The notes beneath the pieces were generated by a model. The model saw nothing but the letters and a program-made list of their open reading frames with translations. It made no database searches and was not told the origin of the DNA. From NCBI GenBank assembly GCA_934359185.1, contig CAKRLE010000009.1, positions 62,001-126,000 of the forward strand: 64,000 bases of DNA. The letters are read 5' to 3'. The stretch comes from an uncultured Lachnospira sp. Lineage in GTDB: Bacteria > Bacillota > Clostridia > Lachnospirales > Lachnospiraceae. The stretch's first letter is position 1, and each line of letters begins with the position of its first letter. Positions 9,602 through 18,340 of the stretch are shown here, piece by piece. The position numbers were made by a program, and so were the translations under genes.

Positions 9602-10399
9602 TTATACCGAATAATCAAACTTCTGTCCAATCAGCTTCTCGCTCTCACTCTGTACATTATCGCTTCTGTCCATCTGCATATAATCCTGTACTTTCTGAAG
9701 AAGCTCTTCAATTGATGACGCGCTGATTGTAACTTCGTCGTCATCTTCATCGTCACTAACAGATGTCTTATCTTTATGACTCTTTTCAAGCTTATCCTTC
9801 TGCTTTTCCTTTTCAGCCTTCTTAGCATCAGCTTTCTTTTCAGCCTTTTTCTCTGCGGCTTTCTTTTCTATACGCTCGCGCTGGGCTGCACTTGACTTCT
9901 CAAGCACTGCAAAATATGAAAGAGTTCCATCATCATTAACTCTTGCTCCATATCCCTTAACACCAGCACCAGTAGATGAAAGCTTGCTGCCAAGCTGTTC
10001 TATTCCACTTGCTGCATTAGAAATTATTGATTCATATTTCTTACGATAATTTTCATCTTCTGCCATTCTCTCAATTTTTTCTTCATCAATAAGAACAAGC
10101 ATCTTATTACCACCAGCAAATTTAGAAGCCAACGCTTCTGCATTCTGCTTCTGATCTTCACTTACAAGCACGAAATCCATATTAGAATACTTTTTCTTGA
10201 GCTGCTCATAGTAATCCTTTGCCTTATCTGAAAGCTTAGGATCGCCGATTGTCTTACCTGTTACTTTTGATTTAGAAACTGACTGTGCTTCTGTTGCTGA
10301 TGAAGTGTTATTACTCTTCTTAATTTCATTAGAACTGGCATTATTAGTTATTCCCGCAAGATAGGAAGATGCACTCTCCCCAAATGATACATTACCCAT
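9602..10399 (-). CDS. DUF6033-like protein with Lys/Glu-rich coiled coil
   Basis: This 265-residue protein resembles Lachnospiraceae proteins grouped as DUF6033, recalled from memory and not checked. A Ser/Asn-rich N-terminus is followed by a conserved block, YYEQLKKKYSNMDFVLVSED with NAEALASKFAGGNKMLVLID and EKIERMAEDENYRKKYESII (about residues 64-126). Then come GVKGYGARVNDDGTLSYFAVLE, a highly charged KKAEKK-type coiled coil (about 178-212) and an acidic tail. No signal peptide or transmembrane segment is seen, although its Gly/Ser-rich start resembles exported filament-type proteins. AAGGAGG precedes the ATG at 10399. Function unknown. It lies 90 bp downstream of the YolD-like gene and may have its own promoter. 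Confidence 0.65.
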   Translation of the reverse strand: MGNVSFGESASSYLAGITNNASSNEIKKSNNTSSATEAQSVSKSKVTGKTIGDPKLSDKAKDYYEQLKKKYSNMDFVLVSEDQKQNAEALASKFAGGNKMLVLIDEEKIERMAEDENYRKKYESIISNAASGIEQLGSKLSSTGAGVKGYGARVNDDGTLSYFAVLEKSSAAQRERIEKKAAEKKAEKKADAKKAEKEKQKDKLEKSHKDKTSVSDDEDDDEVTISASSIEELLQKVQDYMQMDRSDNVQSESEKLIGQKFDYSV

Positions 10400-10489
10400 A
10401 TTTTACTCCTCCTTGAATGAACCTTAACCAAAATCCATTTCGGTTATATCTATAGTCTCATTTTATATATCGGCTTATTACATGTATTG

Positions 10490-10909
10490 TTAACCTTTAA
10501 TTTGAATTTCCACTATATTATCTATATAAATTATCTTCCCATCCATCATAACAATCGCATTTTCATATCCATCTATCTTCTTTACATAACCATCTGACAT
10601 AACATATGAGCCGCCATCCTTTAACATGTCTTTTTCAAAATGTTTAATAACAATCTCCGGCGAGTCTGGCAGAACACGATTAATATATTGAAGCCTAGCA
10701 TTAATTTCTTCTTTTTCATACTCGTCCAGTTCAATGCGCTGCTCAGTAAGCCTTGCTGTCTCTTTAACTGCATCGTCATATCCTGTCAACGCCGCAAATG
10801 GTGAAAACTGTGCCGCTCTGTCCATATCACTCATATGTGGATGTGTTGATGAAACATGATGCGGCATATTTATTATATCGTCATACTTACTATTATCATC
10901 TATTATCAT
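10490..10909 (-). CDS. YolD-like protein
   Basis: This small cytoplasmic protein of 139 residues carries the marker block MPHHVSSTHPHMSDMDRAAQFSPFAALTGYDDAVKE followed by TARLTEQRIELDEYEKEEINARL. This resembles YolD-like proteins, which in Firmicutes are encoded beside Y-family translesion polymerases. The C-terminal half looks like an SH3/Sm-like beta barrel (GSYVMSDGYVKKIDGYENAIVMMDGKIIYIDNIVEIQ). It follows the polymerase gene by 36 bp on the same strand, which supports the assignment. The biochemical role of YolD proteins is not settled; a polymerase accessory factor is inferred. ATG at 10909 has only a modest AGGA upstream. Confidence 0.75.
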   Translation of the reverse strand: MIIDDNSKYDDIINMPHHVSSTHPHMSDMDRAAQFSPFAALTGYDDAVKETARLTEQRIELDEYEKEEINARLQYINRVLPDSPEIVIKHFEKDMLKDGGSYVMSDGYVKKIDGYENAIVMMDGKIIYIDNIVEIQIKG

Positions 10910-10945
10910 TTATCCTAACTCCTGCTATATTAATATATCATCACA

Positions 10946-12463
10946 TTATGCCTTATGTCCTCCTATTTGTGAATTCCTGTCCTTTGCGGTTGCACCTTCT
11001 GTAAAATTCATCCCTTTTAGAATTGCATTTTTTCCATATTTCTTCTTAATATCTAATACTGCGTGCTGTATCTTTTTTTCACGCTCTAATTCATCATGCT
11101 CCTTTTTCCGCTGCTGTTCAAGCATTTCATAATCTGTAAACAGATCAAGCTGCTCACCTGAATCATTAACACGCACATCCTTCTCAGAAATCACATGATT
11201 AGCTGTCAGATTAATTCTTCTCACAAGAAGATTCTTATCAATAATTTCATTGAATAATTTAACAGTATTATCAATTATCAGCTTTGATGATGCTGTATGT
11301 CTTCCGATATTAGCAGTTCCATGTGCATGCTTAGGAACTTTTCTTCCATAATTATCAATCGTAACTGCTCCTTTATAGGCACTCCTGCGTTTACTGTCCG
11401 TAAGATTTTCTATATCATAGCCAATGGTCAGCACAATCTGGTCTGTTACCAGTCCCTTATCTACAAGGTCAAGTGCAAGCAGGTCTGCCATCTCTTTTAC
11501 AACAAGTTCCGTCTTATCCGCTGTATATGGACAATGCAGGACCTGACCAGAGCATATGCTGTTATTCTCTGGTTTATATGCCTTAATCTGTGCAATCTCA
11601 CATGGTTCCCAGCCCCATGCATGGTCTATCAGCAGTTCCGCATTCACTCCGAACAGCTTATAAAGAAGCTCCTCATTGTGGTATTCATTAGGCTTGCCTA
11701 TAGAACATCTTGCAACATCTCCCATGGTATATATTCCATTCTCCTCAAGCTTTCTTGCATACCCTCTTCCGACACGCCAGAAATCAGTGATTGGTCTGTG
11801 ATTCCATAACTGTCGGCGGTAACTCATCTCGTCAATCTGCGCTATTCTCACGCCATCTTCATCTGCTGGTATATGCTTGGCAACTATATCCATCGCAATC
11901 TTTGCAAGGTACATATTAGTTCCGATTCCCGCTGTCGCTGTGATACCCGTCTGTCCATACACATCATGGATAACTGTCTTTGCAAATTCATATGCAGTCT
12001 GTCCTGCCAGTGACAGATAATGCGTTATATCCATGAATACCTCATCAATCGAATACACATGAATATCCTCTGGTGCAACATATTTAAGATAAATGTTATA
12101 TATCTGTGTGCTGTACTCCATATATCTTGCCATACGAGGCGGTGCCGCAATATAGTCAAGCTTATACTCCGGGTGAGCTGCAAGTTCATCTGCATCTGTA
12201 GAAGAACCTGTAAATACATGACCCGGAGCATATCTTAACCTCTCGCTATTGGCATATTTTACCTGGCTTATAACCTCAAAAAGTCTTGCTCGTCCAGGAA
12301 TTCCATACGCTTTAAGCGATGGGGACACAGCAAGACATATTGTTTTTTCTGTTCTTGAAGCATCTGCAACGACAAGATTGGTTGTAAGAGGATTTAATCC
12401 CCTGTCCCTGCACTCAACAGATGCATAAAATGATTTTAGGTCTATACATAGATACTGACGCAT
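10946..12463 (-). CDS. Y-family (UmuC/DinB-like) translesion DNA polymerase
   Basis: This is an error-prone DNA polymerase that copies past damaged bases. The catalytic palm is shown by YLCIDLKSFYASVECRDRGL at the N-terminus and YSIDEVFMDIT at about residues 137-147, holding the metal-binding acidic residues. TATAGIGTNMYLAKIAMD matches the UmuC family. The little-finger domain follows, and near the C-terminus EQLDLFTD (about residues 449-456) is a clear sliding-clamp binding motif. At 505 residues it has the length of the UvrX/YqjW-like Firmicute group. AAGGAA precedes the ATG at 12463. It lies 12 bp after the metalloprotease-like gene and before the YolD-like gene, so it is likely translated from a common message. 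No LexA box was confidently seen. Confidence 0.9.
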   Translation of the reverse strand: MRQYLCIDLKSFYASVECRDRGLNPLTTNLVVADASRTEKTICLAVSPSLKAYGIPGRARLFEVISQVKYANSERLRYAPGHVFTGSSTDADELAAHPEYKLDYIAAPPRMARYMEYSTQIYNIYLKYVAPEDIHVYSIDEVFMDITHYLSLAGQTAYEFAKTVIHDVYGQTGITATAGIGTNMYLAKIAMDIVAKHIPADEDGVRIAQIDEMSYRRQLWNHRPITDFWRVGRGYARKLEENGIYTMGDVARCSIGKPNEYHNEELLYKLFGVNAELLIDHAWGWEPCEIAQIKAYKPENNSICSGQVLHCPYTADKTELVVKEMADLLALDLVDKGLVTDQIVLTIGYDIENLTDSKRRSAYKGAVTIDNYGRKVPKHAHGTANIGRHTASSKLIIDNTVKLFNEIIDKNLLVRRINLTANHVISEKDVRVNDSGEQLDLFTDYEMLEQQRKKEHDELEREKKIQHAVLDIKKKYGKNAILKGMNFTEGATAKDRNSQIGGHKA

Positions 12464-12475
12464 ATATTCCTTAAT

Positions 12476-12976
12476 CTACACCGCAGCATCAAAGAACATC
12501 CCCGTCAGTCTTCCCTTATCCTGACTCTTTAATTCCTGCTGATACCGATTATCCTCATTAATATACTTAATCTGGGTAGAAGTTGTTCCACCCGATACAT
12601 AACTTCTTCCACATTCAGGACATATAGAAGTATGTATCGACACATTGGCACTGACAACCTGTCCATTACCCATAGATGCTTTCTTATAAGCATTAGATAC
12701 ATGTTCCTGCTCATGCGACCTTACCGCACTTGCAGCACTCTCTGGCGATATGTGGGCGGCACTTTTGAATGATACCATCTCATCTGAGCCATCCTGATAC
12801 TTTCTGTTCTTACAAGTCTGACATTCCTTTTTTCCAGATTCGTAATCATCTTTCTTATCAGATACCCTGTCTGAATTATTCCCATTATATGAATTATTAT
12901 AATCACCATATGAGTTATTATAATCACTATATGAATTGTTGTAATCATTATTGTAATTCATTGTATCTATATACAT
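12476..12976 (-). CDS. Putative metalloprotease, CJM1_0395/SprA-related type
   Basis: This 166-residue protein starts with a low-complexity segment of repeated DYNNSY units and continues with ECQTCKNRKYQDGSDEMVSFK, HISPESAASAVRSHEQEHVSNAY and a second Cys pair, CPECGRSYVSGG. That order matches the putative metalloprotease CJM1_0395 group (SprA-related); HEQEH would supply zinc ligands like an HExxH motif. ATG at 12976 has GGGAGG upstream; an in-frame ATG at 13003 lacks one. The Cys pairs may bind a second zinc ion. It sits between the DUF3267 gene (36 bp upstream) and the polymerase gene (12 bp downstream). No signal peptide is seen. Proteolytic activity is inferred, not shown. Confidence 0.7.
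   Translation of the reverse strand: MYIDTMNYNNDYNNSYSDYNNSYGDYNNSYNGNNSDRVSDKKDDYESGKKECQTCKNRKYQDGSDEMVSFKSAAHISPESAASAVRSHEQEHVSNAYKKASMGNGQVVSANVSIHTSICPECGRSYVSGGTTSTQIKYINEDNRYQQELKSQDKGRLTGMFFDAAV
12886..12948. repeat. Three tandem 21-bp repeats inside the metalloprotease-like gene
   Basis: Three adjacent 21-bp units (12886-12906, 12907-12927, 12928-12948) differ at a few positions and encode the DYNNSYG/S repeats. Being in phase, changes in copy number would lengthen or shorten the N-terminal linker without a frameshift. Confidence 0.75.
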
Positions 12977-13012
12977 AGTCCACACCTCCCATCTAATAAG
13001 CACATTATATCA

Positions 13013-13642
13013 TCATCTCTCAAATACTACCAGTCCACATTCATATGGATGGTCATAATAAAGCTGTTCTTTTCTGTCTGAATTAAATCTTAACAGTTTG
13101 ATAATGATAAGAAAATCTCCACCACCGCCAAGAATAAGCGCTTCTGCTAACAGAAACATCATAAACTGTCCTGTCACAATTGAGACAATTCCCAATCCAA
13201 AGCCTAATATCAGTGTTGGCATAGCTGCGCCTATTATAAACTGCTTTTTGCTTAGCGGCTGTCCACATGTACAATAAGGTGTGACAGCTGACCAGATTAC
13301 CCCGAACTCAATATCTTTCATATGGTTAGGTGTAAATATTGACCATGTAATTCCGTGAATAAGCTCATGGGCAATAATAAGGAACAAAAATAATCCTAAA
13401 AACATCATATATGATGACAGACTGAATGAGCCTATGCTTTTATGCATATTAGCAGTGTAATATAACACACCCATTACAATAATGAATGGCATCATTACCA
13501 CAAGTGCGCCTATATTAGCCTTTACGATATCAATTATAAGATCCTGCCTCATGAACCCTTCGCCTATAAGGTCATCACTTATTTTCTCAAAACGTTCTTT
13601 TCTTCTGGCTTCTGCCTGTGTCAATTTTCTTTCCTTCTCCAT
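13013..13642 (-). CDS. DUF3267-type membrane zinc metalloprotease-like protein
   Basis: This 209-residue membrane protein has a cytoplasmic charged N-terminus, about four hydrophobic segments and the zinc-protease motif HELIH at residues 92-96 (AHELIHGITW). Further on, the YCTCGQPLSKKQFIIGAAMPTLILG region resembles the C-terminal membrane part of DUF3267 proteins, which are related to site-2-type intramembrane proteases. ATG at 13642 has GGGGGAA upstream. The gene follows the second permease gene by 12 bp, so it probably belongs to the GntR-ABC transporter operon. A role in processing a membrane or exported partner is possible. Substrate unknown. Confidence 0.75.
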   Translation of the reverse strand: MEKERKLTQAEARRKERFEKISDDLIGEGFMRQDLIIDIVKANIGALVVMMPFIIVMGVLYYTANMHKSIGSFSLSSYMMFLGLFLFLIIAHELIHGITWSIFTPNHMKDIEFGVIWSAVTPYCTCGQPLSKKQFIIGAAMPTLILGFGLGIVSIVTGQFMMFLLAEALILGGGGDFLIIIKLLRFNSDRKEQLYYDHPYECGLVVFER

Positions 13643-13654
13643 TATATTCCCCCA

Positions 13655-14353
13655 CTAAACTGTTACCTGCTGCTTTCTGATAAAAAGTCCCGATACAACT
13701 ATACCAATTGCGAAAAGCACTGTAAATACATAATATAAAGTATCTGCATATAAGCCAAAATCAAAATGTTTCATTTCAACATATGAAGCAATTGTCTCAA
13801 CTCTTGTCATTAATATTATGAACGCAAAATAAACAATCATAGTTACCACATTAGCCTTCATTCCAAATTTCAATGACAATGCAAGCACCATCATACAGAA
13901 GCTCACTGCCGCAAGAACCATCATAAATATAAATTTAAACGTAAACATTTCTGACAACTCGGTCTCAAGAGTATATCTTGGGTAATAAAATTTTTCAAAC
14001 TTTAATAATTCAAGATGATACATTCCAAACAAAATAAGCATATCAGCAAGCACAAGAACAGTTCTTAATATAAGCTGCTCTACAAAAAAACATTTTCTTG
14101 TCTGTCCCATTGAGATATTCATATTGAATATATACATTCCACTCTGGTGTGAGAAAAAACATGTAAAGAAAATGATTGCAAGAAACATGCAGAGTGTTCC
14201 CAAAGGAAAAACCGTCATCTCCTCATCTGTTTTATCTAATGCAACAATAATATCATGGAGGAAAAAACCAACTCCTCCCATAATTGCCAGAATCAGCAGA
14301 TTAAGAAAGATTAATCCCCTGTTAGTGTACATAACTCTTTTAAAAGATTTCAT
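13655..14353 (-). CDS. ABC-2-like membrane permease, second of a pair
   Basis: This protein of 232 residues has six predicted membrane segments and no soluble domain, as expected of ABC-2-type permeases in YtrA-controlled transporters. The start ATG overlaps the stop of the preceding permease gene by 4 bp (ATGA), indicating translational coupling. It would pair with the other permease and the ATPase to form an exporter. Sequence similarity is low in this family, so the call rests mainly on topology and context. It has a family-like cytoplasmic-edge segment, MGQTRKCFFVEQLILRT, matching the SYGCTRKCAALG region in its partner. Confidence 0.75.
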   Translation of the reverse strand: MKSFKRVMYTNRGLIFLNLLILAIMGGVGFFLHDIIVALDKTDEEMTVFPLGTLCMFLAIIFFTCFFSHQSGMYIFNMNISMGQTRKCFFVEQLILRTVLVLADMLILFGMYHLELLKFEKFYYPRYTLETELSEMFTFKFIFMMVLAAVSFCMMVLALSLKFGMKANVVTMIVYFAFIILMTRVETIASYVEMKHFDFGLYADTLYYVFTVLFAIGIVVSGLFIRKQQVTV

Positions 14354-15039
14354 CCCCTTACCTCCGTTCTGGCTGTTACTTTCACAAGAAGCACTGTTGT
14401 AAGCATTATTACAACAATGGCTATAGGTGTAACTATCATATTAACAGAAACTGATGCGAGATAATTCGATATAAGGGAAAAAAGCTTGACATTTCCATCT
14501 TCGATCTGTCCGATAATCGTTCCCATGCAGCCGCCAAGAGCGCCACATGAACCCATTATGATAATATAATATCCTATCTTTCCCCATGCAAATACAGCAA
14601 GACCTGCAAGCGGACTTATCGCTGTAACAATAAGATAAATGTTAATGCACATCATAATTAAACCGGCTGTAAAGATATTACCGCCAAATATAATACTAAA
14701 TACTGCATAAATAACCAGATTTACAGCCAGCTGGAATAATGATGTCAGCACATTGGTACATACCATTCCAAGCGCTGCACATTTCCTTGTACATCCATAT
14801 GACACTATCTGGTCAAATACTGTAACCATATTTACAGCAAAATATAAAAACATAAATAATACACCACTAAATACAGCATATGTAATATAATTCATGCAAA
14901 AATCCTTCACAGTATGAACTTCTGTAATTCCAAGAAGCCAGAACCATAATTCAAATGCAAGTGCTGTGACATATGTATATATTGAAATCTTTTTTACCCA
15001 CATAAGTGAGAATTTTATATTTCTGTCAAATCCTTTCAT
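14350..15039 (-). CDS. ABC-2-like membrane permease, first of a pair
   Basis: This 229-residue integral membrane protein has six hydrophobic segments. It is encoded directly after the ABC ATPase, with the stop TAA overlapping the start ATG by one base, and overlaps the next permease by 4 bp. The motif VSYGCTRKCAALGMVCTNVL between the second and third helices resembles permeases of lantibiotic/cell-wall-stress type ABC exporters. Its likely role is the transmembrane half of a small exporter. What is exported is not evident from the sequence. Confidence 0.75.
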   Translation of the reverse strand: MKGFDRNIKFSLMWVKKISIYTYVTALAFELWFWLLGITEVHTVKDFCMNYITYAVFSGVLFMFLYFAVNMVTVFDQIVSYGCTRKCAALGMVCTNVLTSLFQLAVNLVIYAVFSIIFGGNIFTAGLIMMCINIYLIVTAISPLAGLAVFAWGKIGYYIIIMGSCGALGGCMGTIIGQIEDGNVKLFSLISNYLASVSVNMIVTPIAIVVIMLTTVLLVKVTARTEVRG

Positions 15040-15923
15040 TATTCTATGCCTCCATTTCCACCACAGAGAGCTATAAACAGATTCTGTAAAGATACTGGCT
15101 GGATTGTAAGATTGCTGCCTGCTTCTCCTGCACTCTGCCCTGCTTCAAGCATGATTGTAACTGCTTTGCTTCTTCCCATAGATTCTGTATGAACAACATT
15201 TTTACCAGCAGAATACGCATCAACATCATCTGCAAGTCCTGATACATATATGCATCTGTCAAGAAGCTCTGCTGTATTTTCTTTGAGTAAGACAGTGCCA
15301 TCTCTTAAGATAATAACCTCTTCAAATACGTCTGCTGCCTCTTCAATTATATGAGTTGATATTATAAATGTTCTTCCAGTCTCCATCTGTTCGTCTAAAA
15401 GCAATTTATAGAACTGCTCTCTTGCAACCACATCAAGTCCGGCAACCGGCTCATCGAGAATTGTGATATCAGCTTTACTTGCAAGTCCGATTATGATAGT
15501 CACCATAGATAACATACCTTTGGATAATTTGCTGACATACTTCTTAACATTAAGTCCAAATAATTTAATTAGTCTGTCAGCCATCTCCTGATCCCAGTTA
15601 GGATAAAAGAATGATGCCGTCTTAAAATATTCTTTAATCTTTGTTTTATTAGGGCCAAGTGCTGTCACTGTATTAATCTCTCTTGAGAAGCAGATATGGT
15701 CAAGTGCATCTCTGTTCTCCCACACCTGCATTCCATCATATGTTACGCTGCCCTCATTAGCCGGGCTCTGGCCTGTCAAGACAGATAACAACGTCGTCTT
15801 ACCAATTCCATTTCTTCCAATAAGGCCATATATCTTCCCCTGTTCAATTGTAAGATTAACTCCCTTTAAAACCTTCTTATCCTTATATGACTTAACAATG
15901 TTCTCACATACTAAATTCCCCAT
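15039..15923 (-). CDS. ABC transporter ATP-binding protein (YtrB-like)
   Basis: This 294-residue ATPase energises the two downstream permeases. Walker A is GRNGIGKTT near residue 37, the signature is LSKGM (a KG variant of LSGGQ common in this family), Walker B is ITILDEPVAGLD and the switch histidine lies in IISTHIIEEAADVFE. The unusual signature fits ATPases of YtrB/GntR-controlled exporters. A variable tail of about 80 residues follows. The ATG at 15923 begins one base after the GntR stop codon. The set GntR-ATPase-permease-permease resembles the ytr operons that respond to cell-wall-active antibiotics (family knowledge; specificity here is inferred). Confidence 0.88.
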   Translation of the reverse strand: MGNLVCENIVKSYKDKKVLKGVNLTIEQGKIYGLIGRNGIGKTTLLSVLTGQSPANEGSVTYDGMQVWENRDALDHICFSREINTVTALGPNKTKIKEYFKTASFFYPNWDQEMADRLIKLFGLNVKKYVSKLSKGMLSMVTIIIGLASKADITILDEPVAGLDVVAREQFYKLLLDEQMETGRTFIISTHIIEEAADVFEEVIILRDGTVLLKENTAELLDRCIYVSGLADDVDAYSAGKNVVHTESMGRSKAVTIMLEAGQSAGEAGSNLTIQPVSLQNLFIALCGGNGGIE

Positions 15924-15924
15924 A

Positions 15925-16290
15925 TTATTCTCTCGTCTCCTTTATCATAGCTATTAATTCTTCCTTGCTGATTCCAAGGCTCTTTGCCTCATTAATCAAT
16001 CCCCTGACATAATTCTCATAGAAAACATCTTTACGTTTCTTTAATATCATGTCCTTCGCTCCAGCTGTTACAAACATGCCAATCCCCCTTTTCTTATAAA
16101 GAATCCCCTCATCTACAAGGATATTAACGCCCTTCGCAGCAGTAGCCGGATTAATTGTATATATCTTTGCCAGCTCGTTAGTGCTTGGAACCCTCTCCTC
16201 TTCTAACAGAATCCCTCTTAAAATATCAGTCTCTATCATCTCACTTATCTGGATGTATATAGACTTTTCCTGAGTTAAATGTTCTTGCAA
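15925..16290 (-). CDS. GntR family regulator, YtrA subfamily
   Basis: This short GntR regulator of 121 residues has a winged helix with LREVPST-type sequence (EEERVPSTNELAKIYTINPATAAKGVNILVDEGILYKKRGIGMFV) and only a short helical dimerisation tail, the hallmark of the YtrA subfamily. The start is a TTG codon at 16290 with AGGTGA six bases upstream. It is the first gene of the exporter operon and most likely represses it. A long inverted repeat just upstream, at 16341-16380, is the likely operator. Confidence 0.85.
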   Translation of the reverse strand: MQEHLTQEKSIYIQISEMIETDILRGILLEEERVPSTNELAKIYTINPATAAKGVNILVDEGILYKKRGIGMFVTAGAKDMILKKRKDVFYENYVRGLINEAKSLGISKEELIAMIKETRE

Positions 16291-16340
16291 TTTATCACCT
16301 GCTTTACTAAAATACTAAAAATTTCATATGAAATAAAATA

Positions 16341-16380
16341 AGTTGTATGGTTCATTACTTATGTAACTAACCATACAACT
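16341..16380 (-). promoter_or_regulatory. Likely YtrA-type operator (12-bp arms, 16-bp spacer)
   Basis: AGTTGTATGGTT (16341-16352) and AACCATACAACT (16369-16380) are perfect inverted copies. YtrA-subfamily operators typically have widely spaced arms. On the minus strand the repeat is followed by a T-rich stretch, so it could also help terminate the upstream exporter message. Confidence 0.55.
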
Positions 16381-16435
16381 AATTAACTAATATGTCAACC
16401 TTATTTTTTTATTTTTTAAACAATAAAAGCATAAC

Positions 16436-18325
16436 CTATGCGCTTATAGAATTACCTGTATAGAGCTGGTAATATCTTCCCTTCTCTTCCATAAGCTGGT
16501 CGTGCGTTCCTCGCTCTATGATTCTTCCCTGCTCCATAACCATGATGCAGTCAGCATTGCGGACTGTTGAAAGTCTATGTGCAATAACGAAAGATGTACG
16601 TCCAGCCATAAGAGCATCCATTCCCTTCTGTACAAGTCTCTCTGTACGCGTATCGATAGAAGATGTCGCCTCATCAAGAATCAGAACCGGTGGGTCAGCT
16701 ACTGCTGCTCTTGCTATAGCAAGAAGCTGTCTCTGTCCCTGACTGAGGTTCGCTCCACCGCCGTGAAGAAGTGTATTATATCCGTCTGGAAGCCTTTTAA
16801 TGAATCCATCCGCATTGGCAAGTCTTGCCGCTGCAATACATTCCTCATCTGTGGCGTCAAGTCGTCCGTATCTTATATTATCCATGATAGTACCTGTGAA
16901 CAGGTTAGTATCCTGAAGAACTATACCAAGGCTTCGTCTGAGGTCATCTTTCCTGATTTTATTGATATTGATTCCATCATAACGGATTTTACCATCCTGA
17001 ATATCATAGAATCTGTTGATAAGATTGGTTATGGTAGTCTTGCCAGCACCCGTACTTCCAACAAATGCAATCTTCTGTCCAGGTGTTGCATACATTTTAA
17101 TATCATATAATATCTGTTTATCAGGATTATATCCGAAATCAACGCCGTCAAATGTAACATCACCTTTAAGTCTTATATAATCTGGTGCGCCGCCCTCTCT
17201 TGCTGGACGTTTCCATGCCCACATCTCTGTATTTTCCTTAGTCTCATGAAGTCTTCCATCCTCATCATATGATACATTGACAAGTTCAACATTACCTTCA
17301 TCTGTCTCTGGTGTCTCATCACATAAAGTAAACACTCTGTCAGCACCAGCCATAGCCATGACAATACTGCTCACCTGCTGGCTTATCTGTGTTACTGGCT
17401 GTGTAAAACTCTTATTAAGACTTAAGAAAGCTACAAGAGTTCCGATTGTAAGGTCAGAAAATCCACTAAGTGCTAATACACCACCAACAATCGCACACAA
17501 TACATAACTTATATTGCCAATATTGCCATTGATAGGCATAGTTATATTGGCAATTTTGTTAGCATTATTGGCACTCTGTCTTAACTGTTCATTAATCTCT
17601 TTGAACTGCTCAATACTTTTATCCTCATGACAGAATACTTTGACAACCTTCTGTCCTTCCATCATCTCCTCAATATAGGCATTGACCCTGCCTATATCCT
17701 TCTGCTGTTCAATAAAGTATTTACCAGCTGCCTTACTTAACTTAGATGTAACTACAAGCATTATAACAACCATGATTACTGACACAATTGTAAGAGGAAT
17801 ATCAAGAACAATCATACTTACAAATGTAGATACAAGTGTTATGGTTGAATTGATAACCTGCGGGATACTCTGGCTTATGAGCTGTCTTAAAGTATCAATA
17901 TCGTTAGTGTACACAGACATGATATCTCCATGTGCATGTCTATCAAAATATCTGATTGGAAGAGACTCCATGTTACCAAACATTTCAAGTCTTAATCTCT
18001 TCATTGTACCCTGACCTACATTAACCATCAGTCTGTTATATCCATAAGAACAGATTACACCAATCATAAGAAAACATCCGAGCTTCATAAGTGCTGATGC
18101 AAGAGGTGCATAATCTGGAACCGCCATCTGTGTAAGCGGCACAATATAATTATCTATAAGCTTCTGTATGAATAGCATTGCAGCAAGTGTTGTAAGTGCT
18201 GATACAATAATGCATACAAGCACTGATATACAATGTATCTTATAATTTTTAAATATATATCCTATAAGCCTCTTAAGCAAAAGCAGAGGTTTATTTTTTA
18301 TATTATTATTAATATCATTTTTCAT
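16436..18325 (-). CDS. ABC multidrug exporter half-transporter, catalytically intact subunit
   Basis: This 629-residue type IV ABC exporter subunit has an N-terminal six-helix membrane domain and a C-terminal ATPase. Walker A is GSTGAGKTT, Walker B is LILDEATSSID with the catalytic Glu kept, and the switch histidine is in AHRLS. The signature reads LSQGQRQ rather than LSGGQ. A 50-residue insertion between the membrane and ATPase domains (DETPETDEGNVELVNVSYDED and following) is typical of the LmrD/BmrD side of heterodimers. It follows its partner by 15 bp. Substrates are probably lipophilic drugs or lipids; none can be named from sequence. Confidence 0.88.
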   Translation of the reverse strand: MKNDINNNIKNKPLLLLKRLIGYIFKNYKIHCISVLVCIIVSALTTLAAMLFIQKLIDNYIVPLTQMAVPDYAPLASALMKLGCFLMIGVICSYGYNRLMVNVGQGTMKRLRLEMFGNMESLPIRYFDRHAHGDIMSVYTNDIDTLRQLISQSIPQVINSTITLVSTFVSMIVLDIPLTIVSVIMVVIMLVVTSKLSKAAGKYFIEQQKDIGRVNAYIEEMMEGQKVVKVFCHEDKSIEQFKEINEQLRQSANNANKIANITMPINGNIGNISYVLCAIVGGVLALSGFSDLTIGTLVAFLSLNKSFTQPVTQISQQVSSIVMAMAGADRVFTLCDETPETDEGNVELVNVSYDEDGRLHETKENTEMWAWKRPAREGGAPDYIRLKGDVTFDGVDFGYNPDKQILYDIKMYATPGQKIAFVGSTGAGKTTITNLINRFYDIQDGKIRYDGININKIRKDDLRRSLGIVLQDTNLFTGTIMDNIRYGRLDATDEECIAAARLANADGFIKRLPDGYNTLLHGGGANLSQGQRQLLAIARAAVADPPVLILDEATSSIDTRTERLVQKGMDALMAGRTSFVIAHRLSTVRNADCIMVMEQGRIIERGTHDQLMEEKGRYYQLYTGNSISA

Positions 18326-18340
18326 ATCAAAAATTCCTCC

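Noticed and set aside
16577..17110. 177-codon plus-strand frame within the ABC exporter
   Set aside because: Antisense to a secure gene and without recognisable domains.
16436..18325. Inactive ABC subunit because of its LSQGQ signature
   Set aside because: In LmrCD/BmrCD-type heterodimers this change belongs to the non-hydrolytic interface; Walker B Glu and the switch His are intact here.
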